The notes: generated from the letters alone by a model not told the origin. A DNA stretch of 64,000 bases from AWTP1-9 sp035703165 (GCA_035703165.1 DASSYR010000046.1:84472-148471); one strand, 5' to 3'; counted from the first letter of the stretch, positions 44,495 through 53,929 are shown. Numbers and translations are program-made.

Positions 44495-45688
44495 ATGAAA
44501 ATGTGTGTAAGAGTTGTTTGTATAGCAATTGTAGTATTGCTGATTCCTCATTTAGCAGAAGCTCAGGGCATGGCTAACAGAATCCGCAGCCTGCATGAAG
44601 TGCTGGAGAAGTTGTATGATGATATGATGCCACTCTGTAGCAGGCTCATTGGCGTAGGTCGAGGTATTGCCGGCTTTGCTGCCACATGGTATATTGCTTC
44701 AAGAGTGTGGGGACATATTGCAAGAGCAGAGCCAGTGGATTTTTATCCGCTGTTTCGTCCATTTGTGTTAGGTTTTGCTGTGTTGATATTTCCATCTGTA
44801 ATTGCTATGATTAATGGTGTTATGAAGCCAACGGTTACTGCTACAGCAGCAATGGTAACTGACTCAGATAAAGCTGTGGCAAAACTGCTGGAGATGAAAG
44901 AAGAAGCTATAAAGAAAACAGCTTACTGGCAAATGTATGTAGGGCCCAATGGTTCCGGCGACCGGGATAAATGGTACAAATATCATTATGCTGACAAAAA
45001 AGAAGGCTGGCTGAAGAGTATTGGCAATGACATTAAATTCGCCTTCGCAAAGTTTTCTTACAACTTCCGAAATTCAATTAAGCAGTGGATGGCCGAAGTG
45101 CTAAAAGTTCTCTTTGAGGCCGCAGCTCTTTGCATCAATACCATCCGAACGTTTTATTTAATTGTGTTAGCTATCTTGGGGCCATTGGTCTTTGGCATTG
45201 CTGTGTTCGATGGCTTTCAGCATACACTTACTGTTTGGATAGCCCGTTACTTAAATATTTTTCTATGGCTGCCTGTTGCTAACATCTTCGGTGGCATCAT
45301 GGGAAAAATTCAGGAAAATATGCTAAAGGAAGATTTGCAACAGATAGCAACCAATGGCGATACTTTTTTTAGTACCACAGATACTGCATACTTAATTTTT
45401 ATGATTATCGGTATCATTGGTTACTTCACTGTGCCGTCGGTTGCCAATTATATTATACATGCCGGTGGCGGCAATACATTACTTTATAAAGTAACAAATA
45501 TGATGAGTACATCCAGCCGTACTGTTGTAGCGGGTGGCACTTCTATGGTAAGAGATGCAATGGGTGGAGCTTACAACAAAATGAGTAACAGTATGGCTGA
45601 TGCAGGTGCATCACAAGGATATTTTAAAGAAGGCAATAGTGGTGGCGGAAGTAATTATATGAAGGATAAATTGAGTGGGAAAACATAA
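44495..45688 (+). CDS. traJ: TraJ, polytopic conjugation protein
   Basis: A 397-residue inner-membrane protein from ATG 44495 (a GTG two codons earlier is also open). A signal segment (cleavage near AEA/QGMANR) is followed by several helices, including FRPFVLGFAVLIFPSVIAMI and TFYLIVLAILGPLVFGIAVF, and a Gly/Ser-rich tail. It is VirB6-like. The stop codon directly abuts the stop of the AbiEii gene on the other strand, with no base between. Confidence 0.9.
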   Translation: MKMCVRVVCIAIVVLLIPHLAEAQGMANRIRSLHEVLEKLYDDMMPLCSRLIGVGRGIAGFAATWYIASRVWGHIARAEPVDFYPLFRPFVLGFAVLIFPSVIAMINGVMKPTVTATAAMVTDSDKAVAKLLEMKEEAIKKTAYWQMYVGPNGSGDRDKWYKYHYADKKEGWLKSIGNDIKFAFAKFSYNFRNSIKQWMAEVLKVLFEAAALCINTIRTFYLIVLAILGPLVFGIAVFDGFQHTLTVWIARYLNIFLWLPVANIFGGIMGKIQENMLKEDLQQIATNGDTFFSTTDTAYLIFMIIGIIGYFTVPSVANYIIHAGGGNTLLYKVTNMMSTSSRTVVAGGTSMVRDAMGGAYNKMSNSMADAGASQGYFKEGNSGGGSNYMKDKLSGKT

Positions 45689-46645
45689 CTACAACTTCCC
45701 AATATTTGTTTGAATGATATTCATTATTTCATCAAAAGGTATCTGGCCTTTGTAGTAAAGCTTGTTTGTTTTTTCATATCTTTTCTTAAATGCGTCCCGT
45801 AGTGCAGCATCTGATAAAAGAAAAGCCTGGTTTTCTGTAACCGGTATAGCAAAATCCTTTGCAGGAAACCTTTTCTTTTTATGGGCTTTGTATTCATCAG
45901 TGTCTATAAATTGCTGCACCAGTTCATTCTTTAACAGGCAGGCTATATCATAGTACTGCCGCATGTAATTGGGCCTTTCCGTTTTGTCTTCCTGCTCCTG
46001 ACGAAATTTTGTTGCAATAGTTTGCAACTTCTCTACAAAAGTATAACCGGGGTGGTAGCAGGTAATGTCCACCGCCCGGTTATCATTAATTTTTATGCTG
46101 CCATTACCGGCAGCCTCATCATACGCCCAGGAACTTATTGTGAGGTTGCTGTTCGGAGTTACGGTATCAAAACCTGCTTCCAGTAATATTCCTTCTTTCA
46201 CACCCTCTATACTTTCTGTTTTGCTCTCATACAAAAGCCGGATACCACCGCTGCGATAGTATGCTTCATCATCAAACGCTGTATCTCTCTTTACAGAAAC
46301 AATACCATCAATCTTTATATTCGCTGCAAGCCAGTCATAATATTTCTTTCTTGATTCAATATGATTGGGTTTTGTCTTGGCCGGATTTTCTTCAACTCCC
46401 AATGATGCCGGTGGCTTTATATGAATGTCTATATCCTCAGAAAACCGGTCTATAATTTTATATCCTTTTGATAATGATGTTCCCCCTTTCAGTTCAAAAT
46501 CCAATCCCTGTTTCTTCAATCCATACAGTACATGCATAATCCAGTAATCCTTCTCAATAAGCCCGGGAAGGATGTTACTTTTATCAGCCAGTATATTCAG
46601 CAGGTCTGGAAAGTCTTTGTGATTATGCAGGTAACCGTCAGCCAT
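45689..46645 (-). CDS. AbiEii/AbiGii-family nucleotidyltransferase toxin
   Basis: A 318-residue toxin from ATG 46645, right after the antitoxin stop at 46647. The nucleotidyltransferase signature GGTSLSKGYKIIDRFSEDID is complete (GGTSL plus DxD). AbiEii toxins act on tRNA or nucleotides to halt growth and are held by AbiEi. It lies antisense inside the tra operon, between traJ and traK. Confidence 0.9.
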   Translation of the reverse strand: MADGYLHNHKDFPDLLNILADKSNILPGLIEKDYWIMHVLYGLKKQGLDFELKGGTSLSKGYKIIDRFSEDIDIHIKPPASLGVEENPAKTKPNHIESRKKYYDWLAANIKIDGIVSVKRDTAFDDEAYYRSGGIRLLYESKTESIEGVKEGILLEAGFDTVTPNSNLTISSWAYDEAAGNGSIKINDNRAVDITCYHPGYTFVEKLQTIATKFRQEQEDKTERPNYMRQYYDIACLLKNELVQQFIDTDEYKAHKKKRFPAKDFAIPVTENQAFLLSDAALRDAFKKRYEKTNKLYYKGQIPFDEIMNIIQTNIGKL

Positions 46646-46646
46646 A

Positions 46647-47231
46647 TTAAAGTGTATGAGGTTGTAGTAAGGGAGCAAATAATTTCTTTGCCTTTACGCT
46701 GCCATATTCCACCACTGAATGTTTCAGCTTTTTCTTATCCATCACTTCAACTTTGTCAGCCACTTTCTTCAATACTTCGCTGCTATCTTCCGCCAGTGAT
46801 TCAAGATTATTTACTAAATCAACCAATAAAAATTCGGGTGTTATTTTTTTAGGGAAGTGAGGTTTTATCTTAAACTGAAATGTTTTATTACCCAGCTTAA
46901 ACTCTCCATGTCGTTTATGATTATATACCGTTCTCACATTATACAATTGGGTGGTACCCACACCCAGGCTGTTATATACATTAGGTGTGGTAAGCAAAAA
47001 GCGATGGTCTTTTAAAAAACTTTCAACCAGCATATTTTCATCAGGTGGTGTTTTGCCAAAAGCGCTTTCTTTTGGGTAATAGTACAGCCCCTGAGACAAT
47101 TTTTGCAAAGTCCCATCCTGCACCAATTCATCCAGGTGCCTGTCAACCGACTTAGACCAATTGGCCAGTTCGGTACGGCGGTAAACCTCACCCGGCTTTA
47201 ATTGCCTTTTTAATTGCTGTAACCTGCTCAT
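46647..47231 (-). CDS. AbiEi-type (DUF6088) antitoxin/repressor
   Basis: A 194-residue protein with an N-terminal winged HTH (GEVYRRTELANWSKSVDRHL) and the DUF6088-type body GTLQKLSQGLYYYPKESAFG. It should repress its own operon and block the AbiEii toxin. Directly upstream are repeated 12-bp words that look like its operators. The last base of its stop is one base from the toxin start. Confidence 0.87.
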   Translation of the reverse strand: MSRLQQLKRQLKPGEVYRRTELANWSKSVDRHLDELVQDGTLQKLSQGLYYYPKESAFGKTPPDENMLVESFLKDHRFLLTTPNVYNSLGVGTTQLYNVRTVYNHKRHGEFKLGNKTFQFKIKPHFPKKITPEFLLVDLVNNLESLAEDSSEVLKKVADKVEVMDKKKLKHSVVEYGSVKAKKLFAPLLQPHTL

Positions 47232-47310
47232 ATACTCTTATTTTACCGGATAAAGGTACAATAATTTTTGATAAATAAATGTATATTAATTTAAAATTCA
47301 TGCAAAATAC

Positions 47311-47343
47311 ATTATAATATACTGATAATCAATTATAATATAC
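47311..47343 (-). promoter_or_regulatory. Direct repeats ATTATAATATAC, likely AbiEi operators
   Basis: The 12-bp word occurs at 47311-47322 and 47332-47343, 21 bp apart, which is two helical turns. A partial inverted copy (GTATATTAAT) lies at 47281. All are in the 131-bp region upstream of the antitoxin gene. AbiEi proteins are known to bind repeats in their own promoter. Confidence 0.55.
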
Positions 47344-47362
47344 GCAGGCATTATACTAATTC

Positions 47363-48739
47363 TTACTTTACTATAGTATTAATATTAATCGAAGAGAAGG
47401 GATGAAAATCAGGAGCCCAGCTAATCAGTTGCTCCCCGTTGAGTTTATGATGAGCAATATTTGGAAACAAAACCATATCAATGGGATGTTTAGCGTTGGG
47501 GTTGTGAAATAAATTTAGTCCTTCACTCCATGTTTCAGTGCAATTTTCATCAACCATATATGAAAACGATATTGGAGTAAATGAATTAGAATTGTGGTCA
47601 TGCCGGTCGCCAACTCTCAATACTTTTTGTTTGCTGGATGAAAAGCCTGCCTGGATACCCATCCTTGTAAACTTGGCAATTGTTCCAGTTGTGCTAAATA
47701 ATACGCCGCTTATGTTTTCACAATCTGGCTCATAAAAGAATCCTGAATTTATTTTGGCACCTGTAGGTTTAGTATAGTGTGTTATCTTTTCAGTCTTGGC
47801 AAAAGCGGAGCCATCTTCCGAAAAAATTAACTCCTCTCGCTGTCCATATAAATATTCAACCAAAGAAATGTATGACCAGGTCATTGAAAAATCATCATGA
47901 AAGTCAGCCACAGCTAATAAGAAAGGTTTGTCTTTTAAATGTGATAATTCCCAATATTTTTTACTCAATTTTGAAAAAAGGGTACTTCCATATCTAAGAG
48001 GTATTTCATTTTTAATTTTTGTCAAAATATCTGCCGGCCTCGTTAATTTTTCTTCGTTAGGCAAATATGTTGGCGGATTGTTTTTATCCCTTCCCAATGT
48101 AACAGCTTCAACTCCAATTTCAGCATCATATTTTTGAATAATAAAATCAGGTCTTTCATGCTTTCTATTGACTAAAAACTCTTGCTCAGTTAGCGAGGCA
48201 AACAAATAAATTTCCCAAAGCCTGGCATCAAATCCATTTAGCGACTGAAATTGTTCGATAAAATTTCCGTCAATATCAGAAAGGTGATTGGCAATTTCTA
48301 TGATAGCCCTCTTTGAAGGGATAAATTGAGTATCCTCATTAAGTCTTGTAAAATAGGGATGAATTTTTTCCTGATTCACTACAATATTGAATAAATCCAT
48401 TCCTCTTTCTGGCAGGTTATGCACAACAGATTTAAGATTCTGTGCTGTATGCCACTTCATGGAATTATTCAGCATATCTACGGCTTCAGCTTTGCTGGCA
48501 AAACTCACTTTGGTGTCAAACTCCCGGAATTGTCTGTTTTCATCTCTCACCAAAAGCACATAACTAAAATCCCTGTCATATAAATCTAACAGAACCACTC
48601 CTAAAATAGAGTTGTCGTCATTTGAATAGTATTCTAACTCCCTTGCAAAATTTTGTACAGCAGGATGCCGTGTAAACAGCATAAAAATATTAAACTGATT
48701 CTTCGAAATCTGTCGTATAGTGATTGGTTCAGTTTTCAT
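47363..48739 (-). CDS. Unnamed protein with PD-(D/E)XK-like core
   Basis: A 458-residue protein with no signal peptide. The central part has ARLWEIYLFASLTEQ (172-186), then RPDFI (196-200) and GVEAVTLG (209-216), which is the order of a PD-(D/E)XK nuclease core with Thr in place of the usual Lys. Many proteins with PDF...VEAVT exist but have no function assigned. It lies upstream of and on the same strand as the AbiE pair. A defence or DNA-modifying role is inferred from the fold and context. Confidence 0.6.
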   Translation of the reverse strand: MKTEPITIRQISKNQFNIFMLFTRHPAVQNFARELEYYSNDDNSILGVVLLDLYDRDFSYVLLVRDENRQFREFDTKVSFASKAEAVDMLNNSMKWHTAQNLKSVVHNLPERGMDLFNIVVNQEKIHPYFTRLNEDTQFIPSKRAIIEIANHLSDIDGNFIEQFQSLNGFDARLWEIYLFASLTEQEFLVNRKHERPDFIIQKYDAEIGVEAVTLGRDKNNPPTYLPNEEKLTRPADILTKIKNEIPLRYGSTLFSKLSKKYWELSHLKDKPFLLAVADFHDDFSMTWSYISLVEYLYGQREELIFSEDGSAFAKTEKITHYTKPTGAKINSGFFYEPDCENISGVLFSTTGTIAKFTRMGIQAGFSSSKQKVLRVGDRHDHNSNSFTPISFSYMVDENCTETWSEGLNLFHNPNAKHPIDMVLFPNIAHHKLNGEQLISWAPDFHPFSSININTIVK

Positions 48740-48807
48740 TAAAATTTCGATAATGTTTGATTTATGAAGTTAAGAATATTCATTTAGCAAGTGTTTACGC
48801 ACCAGTT

Positions 48808-48853
48808 AGCCCTACCTCACTTACCATATAATTCCCCTTCTTGGTAAAGTAAT
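48808..48853 (+). promoter_or_regulatory. Repeated tra leader element, copy C
   Basis: AGCCCTACCTCACTTACC begins at 48808 and TTGGTAAA begins at 48841, 33 bp apart as in copies A and B, with TTG 12 bases on. It lies 52 bp before the traK start and just after the inverted AbiE block, so it can restart transcription of traK-traN. Confidence 0.7.
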
Positions 48854-48892
48854 TGCAGAATATACAATTGTGAGTTTGGAAAAATGTGAGCA

Positions 48893-49510
48893 ATGTTTCA
48901 GAAAACAAAAAATATAGACACCGCTTTCAGGTATATCCGGCTATTCAGTGTGGCGTTCTTAGCTGCCTGTGTTATCATATCCCTTTTTATTGCTTACAAA
49001 AGCTATCAGTTATCGTCTCAATCTCAGAACAAGGTTTTTATACTGGCAAATGGAAAGGCATTAGAAGCCTATGCAGCCGACAGGAAAGATAATATTCCAG
49101 TGGAAGCAAAAGACCATGTAAAAATGTTTCATCATTTCTTCTTTTCTCTTGACCCTGATGATAAAGTTATTCAGGCCAACATTACAAAAGCATTATACCT
49201 GGCAGACAATTCGGCAAAACAACAATACGATAACCTGAAAGAGAATGGGTATTATTCAAACCTCATATCGGGCAACATCAGTCAGGAAATCACAATGGAT
49301 AGCATCATTATTAATACAGATGTGTATCCGTTTTATTTCAGGTATAAAGGGGAACAGAAAATTATTCGGCCCACCACCATTGTAACCAGGAATCTGATTA
49401 CCGAAGGATACCTGAGAAATGTTTCCCGTAGTGATAATAATTCACATGGCTTTTTAATTGAAAAATGGCGGACGTTGGAGAATACTGACATCAACATTCA
49501 AAACAGGTAG
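48893..49510 (+). CDS. traK: TraK conjugation protein
   Basis: A 205-residue membrane protein: one helix at 22-42 (SVAFLAACVIISLFIAYKSY) and a soluble domain that ends with the conserved FRYKGEQKIIRPTTIVTRNL. It is VirB8-like and belongs to the inner-membrane core of the channel. It starts the second part of the tra operon. Confidence 0.9.
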   Translation: MFQKTKNIDTAFRYIRLFSVAFLAACVIISLFIAYKSYQLSSQSQNKVFILANGKALEAYAADRKDNIPVEAKDHVKMFHHFFFSLDPDDKVIQANITKALYLADNSAKQQYDNLKENGYYSNLISGNISQEITMDSIIINTDVYPFYFRYKGEQKIIRPTTIVTRNLITEGYLRNVSRSDNNSHGFLIEKWRTLENTDINIQNR

Positions 49511-49511
49511 T

Positions 49512-50009
49512 ATGTGGTTGTTCAAGAAGAAAAAGAAAGAGGTTCAGTCAGATGATAAAACTACCGTATCTGATAAAGTGGCCGGCAAAATTGCCGGTGT
49601 CGGCATTAAAGCACAACAACTATTTGCAGATAATATGAACAGGATATTTATGAACACAGATTTTAAACGATTAAAACTACTACTGATATTTTTCTGCGTT
49701 TCTGCAGGTGGCTACAGTATTTATCTTATTGTAAACAGTGTTTTCAGTCCTGAAAGAAAGCAGAAAGCTTTAGAGATACAGCAAATGGATATTCCAAAGC
49801 ACTTTAATAAATCGGGAGATGAAACCATAATGCCGGAGGCAACTATAGATGAACAAACTTATTTACAAATACAGGATTTTAGAAAATACATGGATAGTTT
49901 AAAATTGAACAGAACGAATGAATACGACAGCATTCTGCAAGCCCGGCCGGGTTTGATGGATAGTGTGCAGGTGCTGGAACAAATCTATTTATCACAAAAA
50001 CAAAAATGA
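49512..50009 (+). CDS. TraL-like conjugation protein
   Basis: A 165-residue protein from ATG 49512; a longer frame would begin inside traK. It has a very basic N-terminus (MWLFKKKKKEVQ), one helix near 60-80 (LLLIFFCVSAGGYSIYLIVN) and a helical tail. The place between traK and traM is that of traL in Bacteroidota elements, though sequence identity to TraL cannot be checked here. The stop overlaps traM by 4 bp. Confidence 0.7.
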   Translation: MWLFKKKKKEVQSDDKTTVSDKVAGKIAGVGIKAQQLFADNMNRIFMNTDFKRLKLLLIFFCVSAGGYSIYLIVNSVFSPERKQKALEIQQMDIPKHFNKSGDETIMPEATIDEQTYLQIQDFRKYMDSLKLNRTNEYDSILQARPGLMDSVQVLEQIYLSQKQK

Positions 50010-51292
50010 AGTGTATGAGCAGTGTGCAAAGGTCGCAGGCCTTCCTGCGGAAAAGAAAAATGATGCTGGTGTTACCGCTGCTGGTAATACCATTTCTCAC
50101 AATGGCGTTTTGGGCATTAGGTGGAGGAAAAGGTAATGAACCTGTTCTTGCAAACGAACAAAAAGGATTAAACCTTAACCTTCCCGATGCTAAAATGAAA
50201 GATGAAAACCTTACTGATAAACTTAGTTTTTATGATAAGGCTGATAAAGATTCGGCAAAGTTGGAAGAATGGATGCGGACTGACCCGTATTACCAGCAAA
50301 AACAAGATACGGGTTACATACCAGTGAATGAATTGGAATTGCTTACTCAAAACTCGGCTTCAAAATATAATCAGCGTCTCAATTCATCACCTTATGAAAT
50401 AGCTGAAAATAACCCTGAACAAAAGTTGCTGCAAAAATTAGCATTATTACAAAAGGAAATCAATAAACAACCTGAAACTGAAAACACAAATGTTGAAGAA
50501 AGTTCATTGCCCAATCAGGGTGATGAATTTTCTAACGAAGTGGACAGACTTGAAAACATGATGTTAACTATGGATAAAACCAATACCGGTGACCCTGAAA
50601 TGCAGCAACTCAATGGAACTCTGGAGAGGATATTAGACATACAGCATCCGCAACGGGTAAAGGATAAACTCAAAGAAAAATCTTTGCAACATAAGCAGGT
50701 GGTATTTGCTGTAACCACTTCACCCAAACTGGCGAATGTAACGCTTATTGATACGATGGAGAAAAAACAAAACACCAGCAATCAATTCTACGGAGTAACA
50801 AAAGAGAGTGAAGAAACAATTGAAGGATTTGCTATTGCGGCGGTGGTACACAGTAATCAGTCATTAGTAAACGGCGCTGTTATTCAATTACGGCTTTCTA
50901 CTGATGTTTTTATAAATGGTGTTCTCATCCCGAAAGGAACACCTGTTAACGGAATTGCATCATTAAACAATGAGCGGCTCGAAGCAGAAATAAACTCCAT
51001 CCGTTACAAAAATCAACTATTCCCTGTTAAAATGGAACTCTACGATTTGGATGGTTTACCTGGCATTTACATTCCTGGTTCCATCAGCCGGGATGTAGCG
51101 AAGAACTCCGCTGATAACAGTCTGCAATTAATGGAACTAACCACTCTTGACCCTTCTTTAAAAGCACAAGCCGCCGCTGCTGGCATCAATACGGTAAAAA
51201 GTTTGATGAGCCGGAAAGTAAAACAGGTTAAAGTTATGGTTAAAGAGGGTTACAAAGTTTTACTGAAGGACAAGAATTCCGAATCTGATTAA
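50006..51292 (+). CDS. traM: TraM conjugation protein
   Basis: A 428-residue VirB10-like protein. One helix near 20-42 is followed by a long Asn/Glu-rich linker (residues 45-250) and a conserved C-terminal domain (EGFAIAAVVHSNQSLVNGAV, VFINGVLIPKGTPVNGIASL). The ATGA overlap with the TraL-like gene supports the start at 50006. It should span from inner to outer membrane in the channel core. Confidence 0.9.
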   Translation: MKCMSSVQRSQAFLRKRKMMLVLPLLVIPFLTMAFWALGGGKGNEPVLANEQKGLNLNLPDAKMKDENLTDKLSFYDKADKDSAKLEEWMRTDPYYQQKQDTGYIPVNELELLTQNSASKYNQRLNSSPYEIAENNPEQKLLQKLALLQKEINKQPETENTNVEESSLPNQGDEFSNEVDRLENMMLTMDKTNTGDPEMQQLNGTLERILDIQHPQRVKDKLKEKSLQHKQVVFAVTTSPKLANVTLIDTMEKKQNTSNQFYGVTKESEETIEGFAIAAVVHSNQSLVNGAVIQLRLSTDVFINGVLIPKGTPVNGIASLNNERLEAEINSIRYKNQLFPVKMELYDLDGLPGIYIPGSISRDVAKNSADNSLQLMELTTLDPSLKAQAAAAGINTVKSLMSRKVKQVKVMVKEGYKVLLKDKNSESD

Positions 51293-51313
51293 TAACAAAT
51301 AAAATTTAAAACG

Positions 51314-52078
51314 ATGAGACGATTAGTGTGTATGATTTGTGTAGTGTGGTTATTCGTTTCTGCAGTGGCACAAACAAAACTGAGCATCACAACAGATAAA
51401 ACCACAAGCCTTGTATTTCCATTTGCTATTAAACATGTTGACAGGGGCACCTCTTCTGTGCTTGCACAGCAAGTAAAAGAAGCTCCGGAAATTTTATTAG
51501 TTAAAGCAGCCGAAAAAGACTTTAGTGAAACAAACCTTAGTGTTGTTACAGATGACGGCAGCGTATATGCCTTTACGGTTACCTACGATAACAAACCTTC
51601 GGTTTGGGTGCTTTATTTGCCGGTAAACAGAACAGCGGCCATCAGCTCTTATGCAAACATGATTATGGATAATGAACGAACCATAAAAAAATTAAAGGAC
51701 AAAAAATACAACATGAAGGCAAGTGTAAAAGGTATATACATCAAAGACAATACAATTTATTTTCAGGTATATATCAACAATGATGGAACTGTTGATTATG
51801 ATGTGGACCTTCTTCGCTTTTCTATTAAGGACAAGAAAAGAAGCAAAAGAACTGCAGTTCAGGAGTCTGAACAAAAGCCCCTGCACATTACTGGAAATTA
51901 TAGCAAAGTAAAAGGGAGCAACAGTACTGTATTTGTGGCGGCACTTGAAAAGTTTACTATTCCTGATAAAAAGTATTTAGCTATTCAAATGATGGAGAAG
52001 AATGGCGGCAGGCATTTTTTGTTAAAGGTTCACAATAAAGATATAATGAAAGCTATTGTATTGCCTGATTTAAAATGA
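51314..52078 (+). CDS. traN: TraN conjugation protein
   Basis: A 254-residue exported protein (signal cleaved near AVA/QTKLSI). It has the DUF4138 pattern SLVFPFAIKHVDRGTSSVLA near the mature N-terminus and KAAEKDFSETNLSVVTDDGS. TraN is VirB9-like and works with TraM at the outer membrane. It is the last recognisable tra gene: no TraO, TraP or TraQ follows. Confidence 0.9.
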   Translation: MRRLVCMICVVWLFVSAVAQTKLSITTDKTTSLVFPFAIKHVDRGTSSVLAQQVKEAPEILLVKAAEKDFSETNLSVVTDDGSVYAFTVTYDNKPSVWVLYLPVNRTAAISSYANMIMDNERTIKKLKDKKYNMKASVKGIYIKDNTIYFQVYINNDGTVDYDVDLLRFSIKDKKRSKRTAVQESEQKPLHITGNYSKVKGSNSTVFVAALEKFTIPDKKYLAIQMMEKNGGRHFLLKVHNKDIMKAIVLPDLK

Positions 52079-52082
52079 TACA

Positions 52083-53888
52083 ATGTCGCAACAGAATCTT
52101 AAAGCCTTGAAGAGGCAATTACATAGACTTGGCTTTTCAAGCACCTTTAATCAAGTAGAAGATTATGTTAAGGCTGGTAATGAAAAGTTTGAAGCATATA
52201 TGTTTATAAAGAGAGGAAATGAGCAGTTGATGTACACACTCGATTTTGGAAAGAATAATGATGAATGGAAATTTAAGGGTTATTATTTGGTTAAAACATC
52301 TATTGCCTTGCAGAAAGCAACAATATCGGGGATTGGCATTGAAGAATTGGAACGAAGATTTGCAAGAGCTGAAAAAATATACAATAATTATTACTCTGGA
52401 ATAGTCAAAAAAAACGATTCTTCATTTCTGCAAAATTTAGAGGCTGACTTGATGAAGGTATTTAATACCGGAGAAACTGGAAAGAATTTAGCTTCTCTTT
52501 TGATGGTTAAGTATTGGCCTGAAAGTGAATATGCAAAGTACTTAAAGGATGGGAACCAGTTAAAAGCAAAACACGAATTATTACTTAAAGTGGATGAGGC
52601 AGCCGGAGGGTTAATACATGCAAAAGAAGCATATAAATGGATTAAAGAAACTAAACGAATGAACAATGAACATCCCATAGCTGATGAGGTGCTTGGCCTG
52701 GTGAATATTGCCCTGTTAAAAGGTGAGAATTATATGGTGTACAATAACAGTTTATACTTTATAGACAAAAGCGATGTTTACTTTTTTAAAACTAAAAATG
52801 AAGCGGATGATTTTGCAGAGAATAGTATCAGCGACAGAGATAACTATGCTGTTCTTCGCATTAATTCAATTCGGGATGTACTTGCACAAATACCCTATGG
52901 TGAAAAATTAAGTCGTCAATTAAATCTGGACCCTGATGCAAATGGATTATATAATAAAGATGGCAACGCATTTACCGATGCACTGATTGACCATTTTGAA
53001 TCACAGCAATTATCATTATTCGATAAACAATTAAAAACAAATTTTATGAACAGTGAAAATCTTCAGTATTTGACGGATAACATCAAATACATGGGCTTTG
53101 GTGAAACACTTAAAGCAGAGTTGGAAAGAAACATGGGTGAAGGCAAAGGAGAATTTCAATTGCACTTCAAAGCAGAAATTAACAAGAAACCATTTGAGGC
53201 CACACTCAATTTCCGAAAGTCCGATTCTACGGACATGTACTTTTTCAACAATTACAATGCTTCATTGGAAAAAAGCAATGGCGAGAAAAATGAGCAAACA
53301 TTTTACCTGAACAAAGGGAAAGGTGTAACAGCAAAAGAAGCATACAACCTGCTGGATGGCCGTGCCGTTCACAAAGACCTTACCACCAAAGAAGGCCAGC
53401 CATATAAAGCCTGGATACAGCTTGACTTTGAAAACAAAGACAAGAACAACAATTTTGAAGTAAAGCAGTTCCATGAAAACTATGGCTATGATTTGAAAGC
53501 TGCCGTGAAAAAATTTGCAGTAGCAGAATTGAACGACCCTGAAAAAGCAAAGGCGCTGATGCAATCATTGGAAAAAGGAAATGTACAATCGGTAACTATT
53601 GAAAAAGACGGTAACAGCCATAAGATGTTTATGGAAGCTGACCCACAGTATAAAAAAGTTACGATGTACGATTCAAACATGAAGATGGTTGCCAAAGAAT
53701 CGCTGGAGCAATACAAATCCGGCATTGATAAAGGCAGCAAAGAAGTAAAGGCAGGCCAGGAAAATGATAAAAAAAAAGAGTTGAAACAGGAGCCGAAGGC
53801 TGAAAAGGAAAAGCTGGAGAAAAAAAATGGACAGAGCCTGCTGCCTAAAAAAAGAGAAAGTAAAGGTAAAGGTTTGGGGGTGTCATAG
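52083..53888 (+). CDS. Element protein with repeated LGF-type domains and basic tail
   Basis: A 601-residue cytoplasmic protein. Two domains start alike: NLKALKRQLHRLGF at the N-terminus and NLQYLTDNIKYMGF near residue 324; the same opening recurs in the 251-residue neighbour. The second part (ATLNFRKSDSTDMYFFNNYN, FYLNKGKGVTAKEAYNLL) matches proteins common on Bacteroidota elements but without a named role. A charged linker leads to the tail GQSLLPKKRESKGKGLG, shared with the methylase-helicase. It starts 4 bp after traN. Confidence 0.75.
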   Translation: MSQQNLKALKRQLHRLGFSSTFNQVEDYVKAGNEKFEAYMFIKRGNEQLMYTLDFGKNNDEWKFKGYYLVKTSIALQKATISGIGIEELERRFARAEKIYNNYYSGIVKKNDSSFLQNLEADLMKVFNTGETGKNLASLLMVKYWPESEYAKYLKDGNQLKAKHELLLKVDEAAGGLIHAKEAYKWIKETKRMNNEHPIADEVLGLVNIALLKGENYMVYNNSLYFIDKSDVYFFKTKNEADDFAENSISDRDNYAVLRINSIRDVLAQIPYGEKLSRQLNLDPDANGLYNKDGNAFTDALIDHFESQQLSLFDKQLKTNFMNSENLQYLTDNIKYMGFGETLKAELERNMGEGKGEFQLHFKAEINKKPFEATLNFRKSDSTDMYFFNNYNASLEKSNGEKNEQTFYLNKGKGVTAKEAYNLLDGRAVHKDLTTKEGQPYKAWIQLDFENKDKNNNFEVKQFHENYGYDLKAAVKKFAVAELNDPEKAKALMQSLEKGNVQSVTIEKDGNSHKMFMEADPQYKKVTMYDSNMKMVAKESLEQYKSGIDKGSKEVKAGQENDKKKELKQEPKAEKEKLEKKNGQSLLPKKRESKGKGLGVS

Positions 53889-53929
53889 TGCATCCCTAAA
53901 TCATTTCAATAATTATCAAATATTGTGCA

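Noticed and set aside
47281..47343. AT-rich repeats as a CRISPR array
   Set aside because: Only two or three 12-bp words with no regular spacers of usual size and no cas genes; operator repeats explain them better.
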